Of a stretch of DNA of 46,416 bases, positions 1-9,808 are shown in pieces. A program made the position numbers and the translations under genes. Source of the DNA: Proteobacteria bacterium UBA3588 (lineage in GTDB: Bacteria > Pseudomonadota > Gammaproteobacteria > Thiohalomonadales > Thiohalomonadaceae); contig DFMR01000036.1 in the NCBI GenBank assembly GCA_002376325.1, positions 1 to 46,416 on the forward strand, written 5' to 3'. Every line of letters starts with the position of its first letter. The stretch's first letter is position 1. The notes beneath the pieces were generated by a model, which was not told where the DNA came from, ran no database searches, and saw only the letters and a list, made by a program, of their open reading frames with translations.

Positions 1-399
1 GGTGGTGGTGGTCTTGCCGTGGGTGCCGGCGACGGCCACGCCGTGGCGGAAACGCATCAGCTCCGCCAGCATTTCCGCACGCGGCACCACCGGGATGCGC
101 CGCTCCCGCGCCGCCAGCACTTCAGGATTGTCGCTGGGTACCGCGGTGGAGATGACCACCACGTCGCAGCCGGCCACGTGCTGCGCCTCATGACCGATGA
201 ACACCGTCAGACCAAGCCCCACCAGGCGCCGTGTCACCACATTTTCCCGCATGTCGGAGCCGGACACCTCGTAGCCGAGATTGTGCAGCACCTCGGCGAT
301 GCCGCCCATACCCGAACCGCCGATGCCGACAAAATGGATGCGGCGGATCCGCCCCATCGGGTGGCTGTCGCGGCGGGTGCTGTTGCTCGCTTCGATCAT
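1..399 (-). CDS. murC: UDP-N-acetylmuramate--L-alanine ligase MurC (N-terminal part, cut by window edge)
   Basis: Adds L-alanine to UDP-MurNAc, the first step of peptide-stem synthesis in the cytoplasm. Only the first 133 codons are inside the window. The N-terminal Rossmann motif GIGGSGMGG (about residues 23-31) and the ATP-binding loop GTHGKTTTT at the window edge are both intact. The order Gly-rich loop then THGKT is that of MurC rather than MurD, E or F. The ATG overlaps the murG stop by four bases (ATGA), so translational coupling is likely. It is the last gene visible of a minus-strand dcw operon; ddlB, ftsQ, ftsA and ftsZ would be expected beyond the edge. Confidence 0.96.
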   Translation of the reverse strand, partial: MIEASNSTRRDSHPMGRIRRIHFVGIGGSGMGGIAEVLHNLGYEVSGSDMRENVVTRRLVGLGLTVFIGHEAQHVAGCDVVVISTAVPSDNPEVLAARERRIPVVPRAEMLAELMRFRHGVAVAGTHGKTTTT

Positions 400-1502
400 G
401 CTGCATTCCTTGGTTGAGTGGCGGCGAGACAGGCCTGCGCCACCATTGCGGTCGCCTCGGGACGCGCCTGGGCGCGCGCCGCCGCCGCCATCTGCAATAG
501 GCGCACGCGGCCGCCTGCGGCGTCGTCCATGAAGCCCTGTAACACCTCGGCCAACCGCTGCGGTGTCATCTGCGGCTGCGGCAGCAGCAATGCGGCCCCC
601 GCCTCGGTCAGATAGGCGGCGTTACGGGTCTGATGGTCATCCACCGCGTAGGGATATGGCACCAGAACGGCGGGCACCCCGGCCGCCGCCAGCTCGCTCA
701 CCGTGAGCGCCCCGGCGCGGCACAGCACCAGATCGGCCCATGCATAAGCCGCCGCCATGTCGTCGATAAACGGCAGCAGCTCCGCCGCCACGCCGGCGTG
801 GCGATAGAGTCCTTGCAACGTCTCGCTATGGCGCTTGCCGCTTTGATGGCGCACCTGCGGCCGCTGCGCCGCCGGCAACAGAGCCAGCGCCTGCGGCAAC
901 GTCTCGTTCAACGCGGCGGCGCCGAGGCTGCCGCCGATCACCAGCAGCCGCAACGGCGCGTTGCGCCCGGCGTAGCGTTGCGCCGGCGTCGCCAACGCGG
1001 CGATCGCGCTCCGCACCGGGTTACCGGTGGTCTGCGCACCGCGCGCCGCGGGGAACGTCGCGGGAAACGCCTGCATCACCACCCGTGCCAGACGGCTCAA
1101 CAGGCGGTTGGTAAGACCCGCCACCGCATTCTGTTCGTGGATCAGCAGCGGGCGCGCGCTCAGCCAGGCGGCCAGTCCGCCCGGTCCCGATGCGAAACCG
1201 CCCAGTCCCAGCACCGCCCCCGGCGCGCGCCGCCGCATCACCGCCAGCGCCTGCCACAGGGCACGCAACAGCCGCAGCGGCGCCAGCAGCCAGCTCAGCG
1301 CCCCCTTGCCGCGCAGCCCCGCCACGCTGATGTAGTCGATGGGGATACCCGCCTGCGGCACCACTTGCGCCTCGATGCCGGCGCGGGTACCGAGCCAGCT
1401 CACCTCGGCGCCGCGGGCGCGCAACTCCTGCGCCACCGCCAGCGCCGGGAACACATGGCCGCCGGTGCCGCCGGCCATGATCAGGATGCGCGGCGCCCTC
1501 AT
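396..1502 (-). CDS. murG: UDP-N-acetylglucosamine--N-acetylmuramyl-(pentapeptide) pyrophosphoryl-undecaprenol N-acetylglucosamine transferase MurG
   Basis: Peripheral inner-membrane GT28 glycosyltransferase that converts lipid I to lipid II. The predicted protein has 368 residues, normal for the family. It begins MRAPRILIMAGGTGGHVFP, with the diagnostic N-terminal GGTGGHVFPALA loop; the C-terminal UDP-GlcNAc region includes LCRAGALTVSELAAAGVPA. The frame is open further upstream, but the ATG at 1502 is chosen because the GGTGG loop must lie near the N-terminus and because this ATG overlaps the ftsW stop as ATGA. The stop overlaps the murC start in the same way. Confidence 0.97.
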   Translation of the reverse strand: MRAPRILIMAGGTGGHVFPALAVAQELRARGAEVSWLGTRAGIEAQVVPQAGIPIDYISVAGLRGKGALSWLLAPLRLLRALWQALAVMRRRAPGAVLGLGGFASGPGGLAAWLSARPLLIHEQNAVAGLTNRLLSRLARVVMQAFPATFPAARGAQTTGNPVRSAIAALATPAQRYAGRNAPLRLLVIGGSLGAAALNETLPQALALLPAAQRPQVRHQSGKRHSETLQGLYRHAGVAAELLPFIDDMAAAYAWADLVLCRAGALTVSELAAAGVPAVLVPYPYAVDDHQTRNAAYLTEAGAALLLPQPQMTPQRLAEVLQGFMDDAAGGRVRLLQMAAAARAQARPEATAMVAQACLAATQPRNAA

Positions 1503-2677
1503 GCCGCACCGCCCAGGCGCGTCTCGCGATCGACGCGCAGCAACAGGCCAATGGCGATGCAGGTCGCGATCATGCTGGAGCCGCCATAACTCATCAGCGG
1601 CAGGGTCAGCCCCTTGGTCGGCAGCAGTCCCATGTTGACGCCGAGATTGATCACCGTCTGCAATCCGATCCACAAGGCAATGCCGTAGGCGACATAAGCG
1701 CCGAAGTTCTGGTCGCAACGCGCCGCGTCACGCCCGATGACAAAGGCGCGCCAGATAACGAACATGAACAGCGCGATGACCCCGAGCGCGCCGAACAAAC
1801 CGAGCTCTTCCGCCAATACCGCGAACAGAAAGTCGGTGTGCGCCTCCGGCAGGTAAAACAGTTTCTGCACGCTCGCCCCCAGACCGACGCCGAACCAGTT
1901 CCCGCGACCGAAGGCGATCAGCGCCTGAGTCAATTGGAAACCGCTGTTGAACGGATCGGCCCAGGGATTGAGAAAAGCGGTCAGCCGCTCCAGACGATAG
2001 GGCGAGGCGACCGCGACGATCCCAAGCAGACCTGCGGAAACCGAGGCGAGCAAACCGAACAGCCACAGCCGCACCCCCGCCAGGAACAGCATGCCCATCA
2101 GCGTCGCGCCCATCACGACCACGGCGCCGAAATCGGGCTCGGCCAACAGCAGTACCGCGATCAGCACCAGCAGCCCCAACGGCTTGACGAAACCACCCAC
2201 GGTGGAGCGCACCTCATCGCCGCGGCGCACCAGATAACCCGCCGCGTAGACAATGAGCGCAAGCTTTACCAGCTCCGACACCTGCAGGTTGAACACGATC
2301 AACGACAGCCAGCGGGTGCTGCCGTTGACGGTACGGCCAACGCCCGGAATAAGTACCGCGAGCAGCAGCAGCAGAGTCACCATCAGCAGCAGCGGACCGT
2401 TGCGTTCCCACATCTCAAGCGGGGTCTGCACGGCGACGAAGGCCAAGGAGACGCCGACACCGACATACACCATCTGCCGCAGCAGGTAATAGAACGGCGC
2501 TCCCAGTTGGCGATCGGCGATGGAGATCGAGGCGGAGCCGACCATCACCAGCCCGACGCCAAGCAGCACCGCAATGGCGATCAGCAGCGGCAGATCATAT
2601 TGGGCATCGGACTGCATCTGGCTGCGCCGCAGCGGCGCGCGCCGATTTTGACGCCACGGGATGCTCACGCCGCTCAT
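1499..2677 (-). CDS. ftsW: Septal peptidoglycan polymerase (SEDS family) FtsW
   Basis: Polytopic inner-membrane SEDS glycosyltransferase that polymerises lipid II at the division septum together with FtsI. 392 residues with about ten hydrophobic segments. Recognisable stretches include LSLIVFNLQVSELVKLALI, LAEPDFGAVVVM and, near the C-terminus, GLTLPLMSYGGSSM, which is a SEDS signature. FtsW rather than RodA is called from its position between murD and murG. The N-terminal extension of about 25 mostly polar residues is normal for FtsW. Start and stop each overlap the neighbouring gene by four bases. Confidence 0.96.
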   Translation of the reverse strand: MSGVSIPWRQNRRAPLRRSQMQSDAQYDLPLLIAIAVLLGVGLVMVGSASISIADRQLGAPFYYLLRQMVYVGVGVSLAFVAVQTPLEMWERNGPLLLMVTLLLLLAVLIPGVGRTVNGSTRWLSLIVFNLQVSELVKLALIVYAAGYLVRRGDEVRSTVGGFVKPLGLLVLIAVLLLAEPDFGAVVVMGATLMGMLFLAGVRLWLFGLLASVSAGLLGIVAVASPYRLERLTAFLNPWADPFNSGFQLTQALIAFGRGNWFGVGLGASVQKLFYLPEAHTDFLFAVLAEELGLFGALGVIALFMFVIWRAFVIGRDAARCDQNFGAYVAYGIALWIGLQTVINLGVNMGLLPTKGLTLPLMSYGGSSMIATCIAIGLLLRVDRETRLGGAA

Positions 2678-4056
2678 GCCGCCAACCTCCGCACCGCCGC
2701 GACGAATACCTCAGCCCGATGCAGGTAATTGTTGAACATATCGAAGCTGGCGCAGGCGGGCGACAACAGCACGCTGTCGCCGGGCTGCGCCACACGCGCG
2801 CACTCGGCGACCGCCTGCTCGAGGCTGGAATCCGCGTGAATGACCGGCGCGGCACCGGCGAGCGCCTGCTCGATGAGCGCAGCGTCGCGGCCGATCAACA
2901 CCACCGCCCGCGCCCGCGCCGCCACCACCGGCTGCAGCGGCGAAAAATCCTGCCCCTTGCCCTCACCGCCGGCAATCAACACCACCTTGTCGCCCGGCAT
3001 GCCGGAGAGTGCCGCCAGGGTGGAGCCGACGTTGGTCCCTTTGGAGTCGTCGTACCAGTTCACGCCATTGATCTCATCCACCCATTGGCAGCGGTGCGGC
3101 AGACCGGGAAAGCGCCGCAACTCGTCGCACATCGCTGCTCGCGGCAACCCGATGGCATCCCCCAGGGCCAGGGCCGCCAGCGCATTGGCCCAGTTGTGGC
3201 GCCCGGCGATGCGCAACTCCCCGGCCGCCAGCAGACGCTCCCCGGCGCAGCACAGCCAAGACTTGCCGTCGACTTCGCACACGCCGTATTCGCGTCGGCC
3301 GTGCGGTTCGCCCAGGGTAAACCAGCGCATATCGCGGCCTTCGATGGCCATCGCGCGCACCAGCGCATCGTCGCCGTTGAGCACCATCACTCCATCGCCG
3401 GCGAATACGCGGCGCTTGATCGCCGCGTATTCGGCCATGTCGTGATGACGGTCGAGGTGATCGGAACTGAGATTGAGTAGCGTCGCAGCACTGCATTTGA
3501 GGCTGGCGGTAGTCTCCAACTGGAACGAGGAGAGTTCCAGCACGTAGAGCTCCGGCGCCCCTGCCTGCGTCGATTCCTGCAACAGGGTCAGGGCCGGGGT
3601 GCCGAGATTGCCGCCGACACGCACGTTGCGTCCCGCCGCCCGCGCCATTTCGCCCAGCAAGGTGGTCACCGTACTCTTGCCGTTGGAGCCGGTGATGCCC
3701 ACCACCGGCGCGTCGGCGCTGCGCGCAAACAGTTCGATGTCGCCCACCACCTCCACGCCGCATCGCCGCGCCGCCGCCACCGCCGCTTCATGCACCGACA
3801 CGCCGGGACTCATCACCAGGCGCGCGGCCGCGCTGAACAGCGCCGCGTCGAATGGACCGAGATGGACCGCGACGTCGGGAAACTCCAGCCGCAACTGCTC
3901 CAGGCCCGGCGGATTGGGGCGACTGTCGGCCACGGCGAACGACTCCCCGCGCGCCGCCAGATGGCGCGCGATGGACAACCCGGTCATGCCCAGCCCCACC
4001 ATCAGGGTGGGGCCGGTCGCCGCTGTGTCGATGCGTGTCGGTGCAGTCGCTTGCAT
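2674..4056 (-). CDS. murD: UDP-N-acetylmuramoyl-L-alanine--D-glutamate ligase MurD
   Basis: Cytoplasmic ATP-dependent ligase adding D-Glu to UDP-MurNAc-L-Ala. 460 residues, close to the family norm. The N-terminal domain has the Rossmann-like GLGMTGLSIARHLA (about 21-34). The ATP-binding loop GITGSNGKSTVTTLLG lies around residues 120-135, and the Mur-ligase C-terminal segment contains NWYDDSKGTN and LIAGGEGKGQDF. The gene sits 4 nt downstream of mraY and overlaps ftsW by four bases, the standard dcw order. Confidence 0.97.
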   Translation of the reverse strand: MQATAPTRIDTAATGPTLMVGLGMTGLSIARHLAARGESFAVADSRPNPPGLEQLRLEFPDVAVHLGPFDAALFSAAARLVMSPGVSVHEAAVAAARRCGVEVVGDIELFARSADAPVVGITGSNGKSTVTTLLGEMARAAGRNVRVGGNLGTPALTLLQESTQAGAPELYVLELSSFQLETTASLKCSAATLLNLSSDHLDRHHDMAEYAAIKRRVFAGDGVMVLNGDDALVRAMAIEGRDMRWFTLGEPHGRREYGVCEVDGKSWLCCAGERLLAAGELRIAGRHNWANALAALALGDAIGLPRAAMCDELRRFPGLPHRCQWVDEINGVNWYDDSKGTNVGSTLAALSGMPGDKVVLIAGGEGKGQDFSPLQPVVAARARAVVLIGRDAALIEQALAGAAPVIHADSSLEQAVAECARVAQPGDSVLLSPACASFDMFNNYLHRAEVFVAAVRRLAA

Positions 4057-4060
4057 AACG

Positions 4061-5143
4061 TCAACGAACCTTCAGCGTCGCCAGGCCGATCAGCACCAGG
4101 ATAACGGTGACGATCCAGAACCTTACGATGACCCGCGGCTCGGGCCAGCCCTTGAGTTCGAAGTGGTGATGCAGCGGCGCCATACGAAAAATGCGCCGGC
4201 CGGTAAGCTTGAACGAAGCCACCTGTAGGATCACCGATACCGTCTCCATCACGAACACGCCGCCCATGATGAACAGCACGATCTCCTGCCGCACCACCAC
4301 CGCCACCACGCCGAGCGCGGCGCCCAGCGCCAATGCGCCGATGTCACCCATGAAAACCTGAGCCGGATAGGTGTTGAACCAGAGAAAACCGAGGCCGGCG
4401 CCGACGATAGCGCTACAGAACACCGCCACCTCACCCACCCCGGGGACGAACATGAACCCCAGATAGGTGGCGAAGTTGAAATTGCCGGTCACATAGGCGA
4501 ACACCCCGAGCGCACCGGCCACCATCACCGTGGGCAGAATCGCCAGACCATCCAGCCCGTCGGTCAGATTGACCGCGTTGCTCGAACCGACGACGACCAG
4601 GTACGCGACCAGGATATATCCGATGCCCAACGGGATCGCCACATGCTTGAAGAACGGCACGATCAGATAGGTCTCGCCGGGCGAGTGGGCGGTCACGTAA
4701 AGGAATACCGCCGCGCCCAGGCCGAAGATCGACTGCAACAGATATTTATGTCTGGCCTTGAGGCCCTTCGACTGCTTTTTCACCAGTTTCTTGTAATCGT
4801 CGAGCCAGCCGATGAAACCGAACAGCAGCGTCACCAACAGCACCACCCACACATAGCGGTCGCGCAGATCCGCCCACAACAACGTGGTGATGGCAATCGA
4901 TACCAGGATCAGCGAACCGCCCATGGTGGGCGTGCCCGCTTTCGACAGATGACTCTGCGGCCCGTCGCTGCGCACGTGCTGGCCAATCTGATAAAGACTC
5001 AGCTTGCGGATCACCAGCGGCCCGAACAACAACGAAATCATCAATGCCGTGAGCACACCAAGGATGGCGCGCAGCGTCAGGTATTGAAAGACGTTGAAGC
5101 CGCTGTAGTACTTCGTCAGATACTCGGTTAGCAGCAGCAGCAT
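4061..5143 (-). CDS. mraY: Phospho-N-acetylmuramoyl-pentapeptide transferase MraY
   Basis: Integral membrane enzyme that transfers phospho-MurNAc-pentapeptide to undecaprenyl phosphate to make lipid I. 360 residues, exactly typical, with about ten membrane segments. Conserved motifs seen are GTPTMGGSLIL, the Asp-rich GWLDDYKK, SNAVNLTDGLDGLA, FMGDIGALALGAALG and the C-terminal APLHHHFELKGW, which carries the family's triple His. The ATG directly follows the murF stop (TAAATG), so the two are probably translationally coupled. Confidence 0.98.
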   Translation of the reverse strand: MLLLLTEYLTKYYSGFNVFQYLTLRAILGVLTALMISLLFGPLVIRKLSLYQIGQHVRSDGPQSHLSKAGTPTMGGSLILVSIAITTLLWADLRDRYVWVVLLVTLLFGFIGWLDDYKKLVKKQSKGLKARHKYLLQSIFGLGAAVFLYVTAHSPGETYLIVPFFKHVAIPLGIGYILVAYLVVVGSSNAVNLTDGLDGLAILPTVMVAGALGVFAYVTGNFNFATYLGFMFVPGVGEVAVFCSAIVGAGLGFLWFNTYPAQVFMGDIGALALGAALGVVAVVVRQEIVLFIMGGVFVMETVSVILQVASFKLTGRRIFRMAPLHHHFELKGWPEPRVIVRFWIVTVILVLIGLATLKVR

Positions 5144-6529
5144 TTAGTTCCGTCCCCCGCCCGCCAGCGCATCCACCACGTCTTCCATGTGCGCGCTGCG
5201 CGACCCCTTGATCAGCACCGTCACCTGCGGCGCCAGCTCCTGCCGTAACGCTTCCACCAGTAGCGCCTGCTCGCTGTAATGGCGACCGCCGGCACCGAAG
5301 GCCTCTACCGCCAGGGAACTCAGCGGACCGACCCCATACAGCGCGTCGATCCCCGCAGCCCGGGCCGCCGTACCCACCTCGCGGTGCAGCCCCTGCGCCT
5401 GCTGACCCAGCTCTCCCATGTCGCCGAGCACCAGCACGCGCCGTCCCGCGCAGCCCGCCAATACCTCGATGGCGGCACGCAACGACTCCGGATTGGCGTT
5501 ATAGCTGTCGTCGAGCAGGGTGGCGCCGTTGAGCCCGGCGCGCGACTGCAGACGGCCCGCTACGCCGACCATGGCGCTCAGCCCTGCGGCCACCGCGTCC
5601 AGGCCGCAGCCCAGCGCCAGCGTCACGGAAGCGGCCGCCAGCGCGTTCATCACGTTGTGACGTCCCGGCAGCGGCAGCACAAAGTCGCAGGTGCCGAACG
5701 GCGTTTGCAGATTCAGCTGCGTACCTTCGGCGACCGGCCGCCACTGGGCCGTCACTTCGGCCTCCTCGCCCAGGCCAAAGGTGAGTTGGCGGTAGGTGCC
5801 CGCCATGTCGTACCACAGGCTGGCGAAGGCATCGTCGGTATTGATCACGGCCACGCCGTCGGGGCGCAGCCCGCCATAGATTTCGCCCTTGGCACGGGCA
5901 ACGCCTTCGACGCTGCCGAAACCCTCCAGGTGCGCCGGCGCCGCATTATTGATGACGGCGGCATCCGGACGCGTCAGCTCGGTGAGATAGGCGATCTCGC
6001 CCGGATGGTTGGCGCCCATTTCAATCACCGCAAAACGGTGGTCGCGCGTCAGACGCAATAGCGTCAGCGGCACGCCGATATCGTTGTTGAGGTTTCCTTC
6101 GGTCGCCAGCACCGCACCCCGCTGCCGCAGAATGGCCCGCGCCATCTCCTTGACCGTGGTCTTGCCGTTGCTGCCGGTCACGGCGGCCAGCGGAGTATTG
6201 CAATGCAGCCGCCATGCTGCCGCCAGGCGCCCCAGCGCCATCCGGCTGTCGCGCACCACCAGTTGCGGCACGGCGACATCGACGGCCTGCTCCACCAGCA
6301 GCGCCGCCACCCCGGCTGCGGCCGCCGACGTTACATAGTCGTGGCCGTCGAAGCGCGGCCCGCGCAGCGCCACGAACAACACACCGGCGGCGATGCCGCG
6401 CGTGTCGCTACTGACACCAAAAAATTCGCCGTCGTCACCGCGCAATTCGGCGCCGAGCCAGGCCGCCGCCTGCGACAGGCGCATGCGAATGCCCTCGGCG
6501 TGCTGCGGAATCGGCACAGTATCAACCAT
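5144..6529 (-). CDS. murF: UDP-N-acetylmuramoyl-tripeptide--D-alanyl-D-alanine ligase MurF
   Basis: Adds D-Ala-D-Ala to complete the UDP-MurNAc-pentapeptide. 461 residues from the first ATG, with the ATP-binding loop VTGSNGKTTVKEM around residues 117-129 and the MurF motifs GNLNNDIGVPLTLL and DDSYNANPESLRAA. Two starts are possible. The ATG at 6529 overlaps the end of murE by 8 nt. The ATG at 6484 (MRLSQAAAWLGAEL) has a GAGGG ribosome-binding site 8 nt upstream and matches where MurF proteins usually begin. I list the longer form; the shorter is equally defensible. Confidence 0.95.
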   Translation of the reverse strand: MVDTVPIPQHAEGIRMRLSQAAAWLGAELRGDDGEFFGVSSDTRGIAAGVLFVALRGPRFDGHDYVTSAAAAGVAALLVEQAVDVAVPQLVVRDSRMALGRLAAAWRLHCNTPLAAVTGSNGKTTVKEMARAILRQRGAVLATEGNLNNDIGVPLTLLRLTRDHRFAVIEMGANHPGEIAYLTELTRPDAAVINNAAPAHLEGFGSVEGVARAKGEIYGGLRPDGVAVINTDDAFASLWYDMAGTYRQLTFGLGEEAEVTAQWRPVAEGTQLNLQTPFGTCDFVLPLPGRHNVMNALAAASVTLALGCGLDAVAAGLSAMVGVAGRLQSRAGLNGATLLDDSYNANPESLRAAIEVLAGCAGRRVLVLGDMGELGQQAQGLHREVGTAARAAGIDALYGVGPLSSLAVEAFGAGGRHYSEQALLVEALRQELAPQVTVLIKGSRSAHMEDVVDALAGGGRN

Positions 6530-8042
6530 CGAGCATCACCCCCAGGCAGCGTGCCACCTCGGCACGATCGGAAAAGGGACGCACCTCGGCGCCGACGATC
6601 TGTTCCGTTTCGTGGCCCTTGCCGGCAATCAGTACCACGTCGCCGACCTCCGCCATCTCGATGGCGTGCTGTATCGCGGCGGCGCGCTCACGCATGACAT
6701 AAGCGCTTTCCGGGTCGTTCATGCCGCGCTGAATATCCCCAATGATGTCCCAGGGGCTTTCGCTGCGCGGGTTATCGTCGGTCAGCATCACCCGGTCGGA
6801 CAGCGCTTCGGCCAGCTGTCCCATCAGCGGCCGTTTGCCGCGATCACGATCGCCGCCGCAACCGAACACACACCACAACATGCCGCGGCAATGGGCGCGC
6901 AATGCCCGCAGCGCCTGCTCCAACGCGTCCGGCGTGTGAGCGTAATCGACCACCACAGTCGGCTGTTCCGAGGTTCCGAAACGCTCCATGCGACCGGCCA
7001 CCGTACGGACCTGGCTGAGACGCTCGAGCGCCGTATCGAAGACGACGCCGCGCGCCAGCAGCGCGCCGAGTGCGGCGAGCAGGTTGCTGGCGTTAAAGCG
7101 CCCCAGCAGCGAACAACCGATGTGCCCACTGCCCCACGGGCCGCTCACGATAAAACCCATGCCGCCCGCAGTGAGCTCCAACGCGGAACCGCGCAATACC
7201 TGCCCCGGCCCCTCGTGCGCCAGCTTGCCGAAACCGTAGCCGATGCATTCCACGTGACTGCGCAACTCGGTGAACCACTCGGCCCCCACAGGGTCGTCAA
7301 GGTTCAATACCGCATATTCCAGGCCGGGACGGTGGAACAAACGCCGCTTGGCCAGGGCATAGGATGTCATGTCGCCGTGGTAATCCAGATGTTCGTGGCT
7401 CAGGTTGGTAAACACGGCAACGTCGAATTCGACTCCGGCGACCCGGTACTGATCAAGGGCGTGGGACGACACCTCCATCGCCACCGCCTTGGCACCCGCC
7501 TGACGCTGAATGGCAAGCTCCGCGTGCAGGGTGACGGCATCCGGCGTGGTGTGGCCGGTATGATGCAGTGCGCCGTAGATGCCGCTGCCGAGTGTTCCGA
7601 TGGTGCCGCACGGTGCGTCGATGCTGAGTGCCTGGGCGATGAATTGGCTTACCGATGTCTTGCCGTTGGTACCGGTAATGCCGGCGATCCACATGTCGCG
7701 GCTGGGGTGTCCGAAAAAGCGGTCAGCAATGACGCCGACATTGGCGCGCAGCTCGGCAATCTGCACCAGCGGCACCGCGTCGGCAGCGAACTCTGCCCTC
7801 GCCGGATATGCGTCGACGGCGTCGACGGCGACGGCGCCGGCGCCGCGCGCCAAGGCATCCGCAATATGGTCGGCGCCGTGGCTTTGCGCGCCGGCCAGCG
7901 CCAGGAACAGATCGCCTTCCTGCACCTTACGGCTGTCCAGGGCCAGACCGGTGACACGGCAATCAGCCGGCACAGCCTCCATGGCGAGACCTTGCAGCAA
8001 CGTCTGCAACGACATCCCGACGGGATGGTCCAGCGCGGCCAT
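6522..8042 (-). CDS. murE: UDP-N-acetylmuramoyl-L-alanyl-D-glutamate--2,6-diaminopimelate ligase MurE
   Basis: Adds meso-diaminopimelate as the third residue of the peptide stem. The ATP-binding loop GITGTNGKTSVSQF is around residues 121-134. The motif DNPR (423-426) is the known DAP-selecting signature, separating this enzyme from the lysine-adding type. The ATG at 8042 is chosen because it overlaps the ftsI stop by one base (TGATG); a GTG one codon upstream and an internal ATG (MSLQTLLQGL) are alternatives. 506 residues, normal length. It lies between ftsI and murF. Confidence 0.96.
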   Translation of the reverse strand: MAALDHPVGMSLQTLLQGLAMEAVPADCRVTGLALDSRKVQEGDLFLALAGAQSHGADHIADALARGAGAVAVDAVDAYPARAEFAADAVPLVQIAELRANVGVIADRFFGHPSRDMWIAGITGTNGKTSVSQFIAQALSIDAPCGTIGTLGSGIYGALHHTGHTTPDAVTLHAELAIQRQAGAKAVAMEVSSHALDQYRVAGVEFDVAVFTNLSHEHLDYHGDMTSYALAKRRLFHRPGLEYAVLNLDDPVGAEWFTELRSHVECIGYGFGKLAHEGPGQVLRGSALELTAGGMGFIVSGPWGSGHIGCSLLGRFNASNLLAALGALLARGVVFDTALERLSQVRTVAGRMERFGTSEQPTVVVDYAHTPDALEQALRALRAHCRGMLWCVFGCGGDRDRGKRPLMGQLAEALSDRVMLTDDNPRSESPWDIIGDIQRGMNDPESAYVMRERAAAIQHAIEMAEVGDVVLIAGKGHETEQIVGAEVRPFSDRAEVARCLGVMLDG

Positions 8043-9808
8043 CACAACACGCCTCGGGTGCCGTTGGCGGCGCGCGGCGGCGATTGCGCCGCCACCGCCG
8101 CCGCGGGAACGGACGCCATTTTGACGCCGAGGGAATCCAGATCATCGGGCGGGATGTCGAGCAGGCGCAGCGCACCGGCCATCACGCGCGAGAACACCGG
8201 CGCCGCCACCAGGCCGCCGTAGTACTCGTCGGTGTTCGGATCGTCGACCATCACCACCATCACCAGCCGCGGATCGGTCGCCGGAGCGAAACCGGCAAAC
8301 ACCGCTTCATAGCGATTCTGGGCGTAGCCGCCGTCCTCCGCCTTGTGCGCGGTGCCGGTCTTGCCGGCGACGTGATAACCCGGGATCGCCGCACGTTCGC
8401 CGGTGCCGTTCTTGCTTACCACCATCTCCAGCATCGGCACGATCTCTTTGGTGATCCGCGACGGTATGACCCGTGTTTCGCGCAACGGCACCCCATGGGT
8501 GGGAAAGAACGTCACCGGCCGCAACAGGCCGCCGGATGCGAGTACCGCGTAGGCCTGGGCCAGTTGCAGTGTGGTTACCGAGATGCCGTAGCCGTAAGCC
8601 AGGGTGGCGCGTTCGACGTCACGCCAGGTGGTGTAGTAGCTCAGCAAACCGCTGGCTTCGCCGGGGAAGGCGCTGGCGGTAATCGCGCCGAAACCGACCT
8701 TGCGGAACACGTTCCACAACCGCTCCGGCCGGATCGCCAGCGACATGGTCGCCGCTCCGACGTTACTCGACTTCTCGACCACCTGAGAGACGTTGAGCAG
8801 GCCGTAATCGTGCGTGTCGTGGATGGTGAAGTTGGCGACGCGCAGGGTTCCGGGCGCGGTGTTGATTAGCGTGTCGGGCGTGAATTTTCCGCTCTCCAGG
8901 GCTGCGGCGATGGTGAACGGCTTGATGGAGGAGCCGGGTTCGAACACATCGGTCAGCGCCCGATTGCGCAGGTGGCTGCTGTTCAGGTCGTCGCGATTAT
9001 TGGGGTTGTAGGAGGGCTGATTGACCATCGCCAGGATTTCACCGGTCCTGACGTCGAGCACCACAGCCGAGCCCGACTTTGCCTGATTGCGCTGCATCGC
9101 CGCCTTCAGTTCACGGTAGGCGAGGTACTGGATACGGCGATCCAGCGATAGACGCAGATCCCGTCCCGGCCGCGGCTCGCTGATACTCTCCACATTTTCC
9201 ACGATGCGGCCGTAGCGATCTTTGATCACCCGCTTGCTGCCCGGTGTGCCCTGCAGCCACGCGTTCTGCATCAACTCGATGCCCTCCTGGCCCACGTCAT
9301 CCACGTTGGTGAAACCGAGGACATTGGCGAACACCTGGCCGGTCGGGTAATAGCGGCGATATTCGCGCTGCAGCGATACGCCCGGAATTTTCAGTTGCAT
9401 CACTTGCTGGGCAAGCGCCGGCGGAATCTGCCGGCGCAGATAGACGAAATCGCGATCCTGATGCCGGGCCAGCATACCCTCCAGCCAATGCGGATCGATA
9501 TCCAGCACCTTGCACAGCGCCCGCCAACGGCCACGCGCCGCAGCCAACTCCTTGGGATTGGCCCATACCGACTCCACCGGCGTACTGATCGCCAGCGGTT
9601 CGCCGTTGCGATCGGTGATCATCCCGCGATGGGCCGGTATCGCGACCACCCGCAACGCACGGGCGTCGCCCTGGCGCTGCAGGAAGGCGCGGTTGAACAC
9701 GTGCAGATCCACTACCCGCCACAGCAGTATCGCCGCCATCAGGCCGAACGCCCCCAAGACGAAGCGCAGGCGCCCGGCGAAGTGCGGAATGGTCGCCGGT
9801 CCGTTCAT
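8042..9808 (-). CDS. ftsI: Septal peptidoglycan DD-transpeptidase FtsI (PBP3)
   Basis: Class B penicillin-binding protein that crosslinks septal peptidoglycan. 588 residues from the ATG at 9808. Residues about 13-38 form the single membrane anchor. All three penicillin-binding motifs are intact: SSIK at 293-296 (catalytic Ser293), SSN at 347-349 and KTGT from 483. The N-terminal RGMITDRNGEPLA box is typical of class B proteins. The frame is open upstream, but the ATG at 9808 is preferred because it overlaps the ftsL stop by four bases. Its partner FtsW is in the same operon. Confidence 0.97.
   Translation of the reverse strand: MNGPATIPHFAGRLRFVLGAFGLMAAILLWRVVDLHVFNRAFLQRQGDARALRVVAIPAHRGMITDRNGEPLAISTPVESVWANPKELAAARGRWRALCKVLDIDPHWLEGMLARHQDRDFVYLRRQIPPALAQQVMQLKIPGVSLQREYRRYYPTGQVFANVLGFTNVDDVGQEGIELMQNAWLQGTPGSKRVIKDRYGRIVENVESISEPRPGRDLRLSLDRRIQYLAYRELKAAMQRNQAKSGSAVVLDVRTGEILAMVNQPSYNPNNRDDLNSSHLRNRALTDVFEPGSSIKPFTIAAALESGKFTPDTLINTAPGTLRVANFTIHDTHDYGLLNVSQVVEKSSNVGAATMSLAIRPERLWNVFRKVGFGAITASAFPGEASGLLSYYTTWRDVERATLAYGYGISVTTLQLAQAYAVLASGGLLRPVTFFPTHGVPLRETRVIPSRITKEIVPMLEMVVSKNGTGERAAIPGYHVAGKTGTAHKAEDGGYAQNRYEAVFAGFAPATDPRLVMVVMVDDPNTDEYYGGLVAAPVFSRVMAGALRLLDIPPDDLDSLGVKMASVPAAAVAAQSPPRAANGTRGVL

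Noticed and set aside
6393..8222. 609-residue plus-strand open frame opposite murE
   Set aside because: Antisense to a fully motif-supported murE; composition (His, Gln, Arg, Ala) is that of a reverse-complement shadow.
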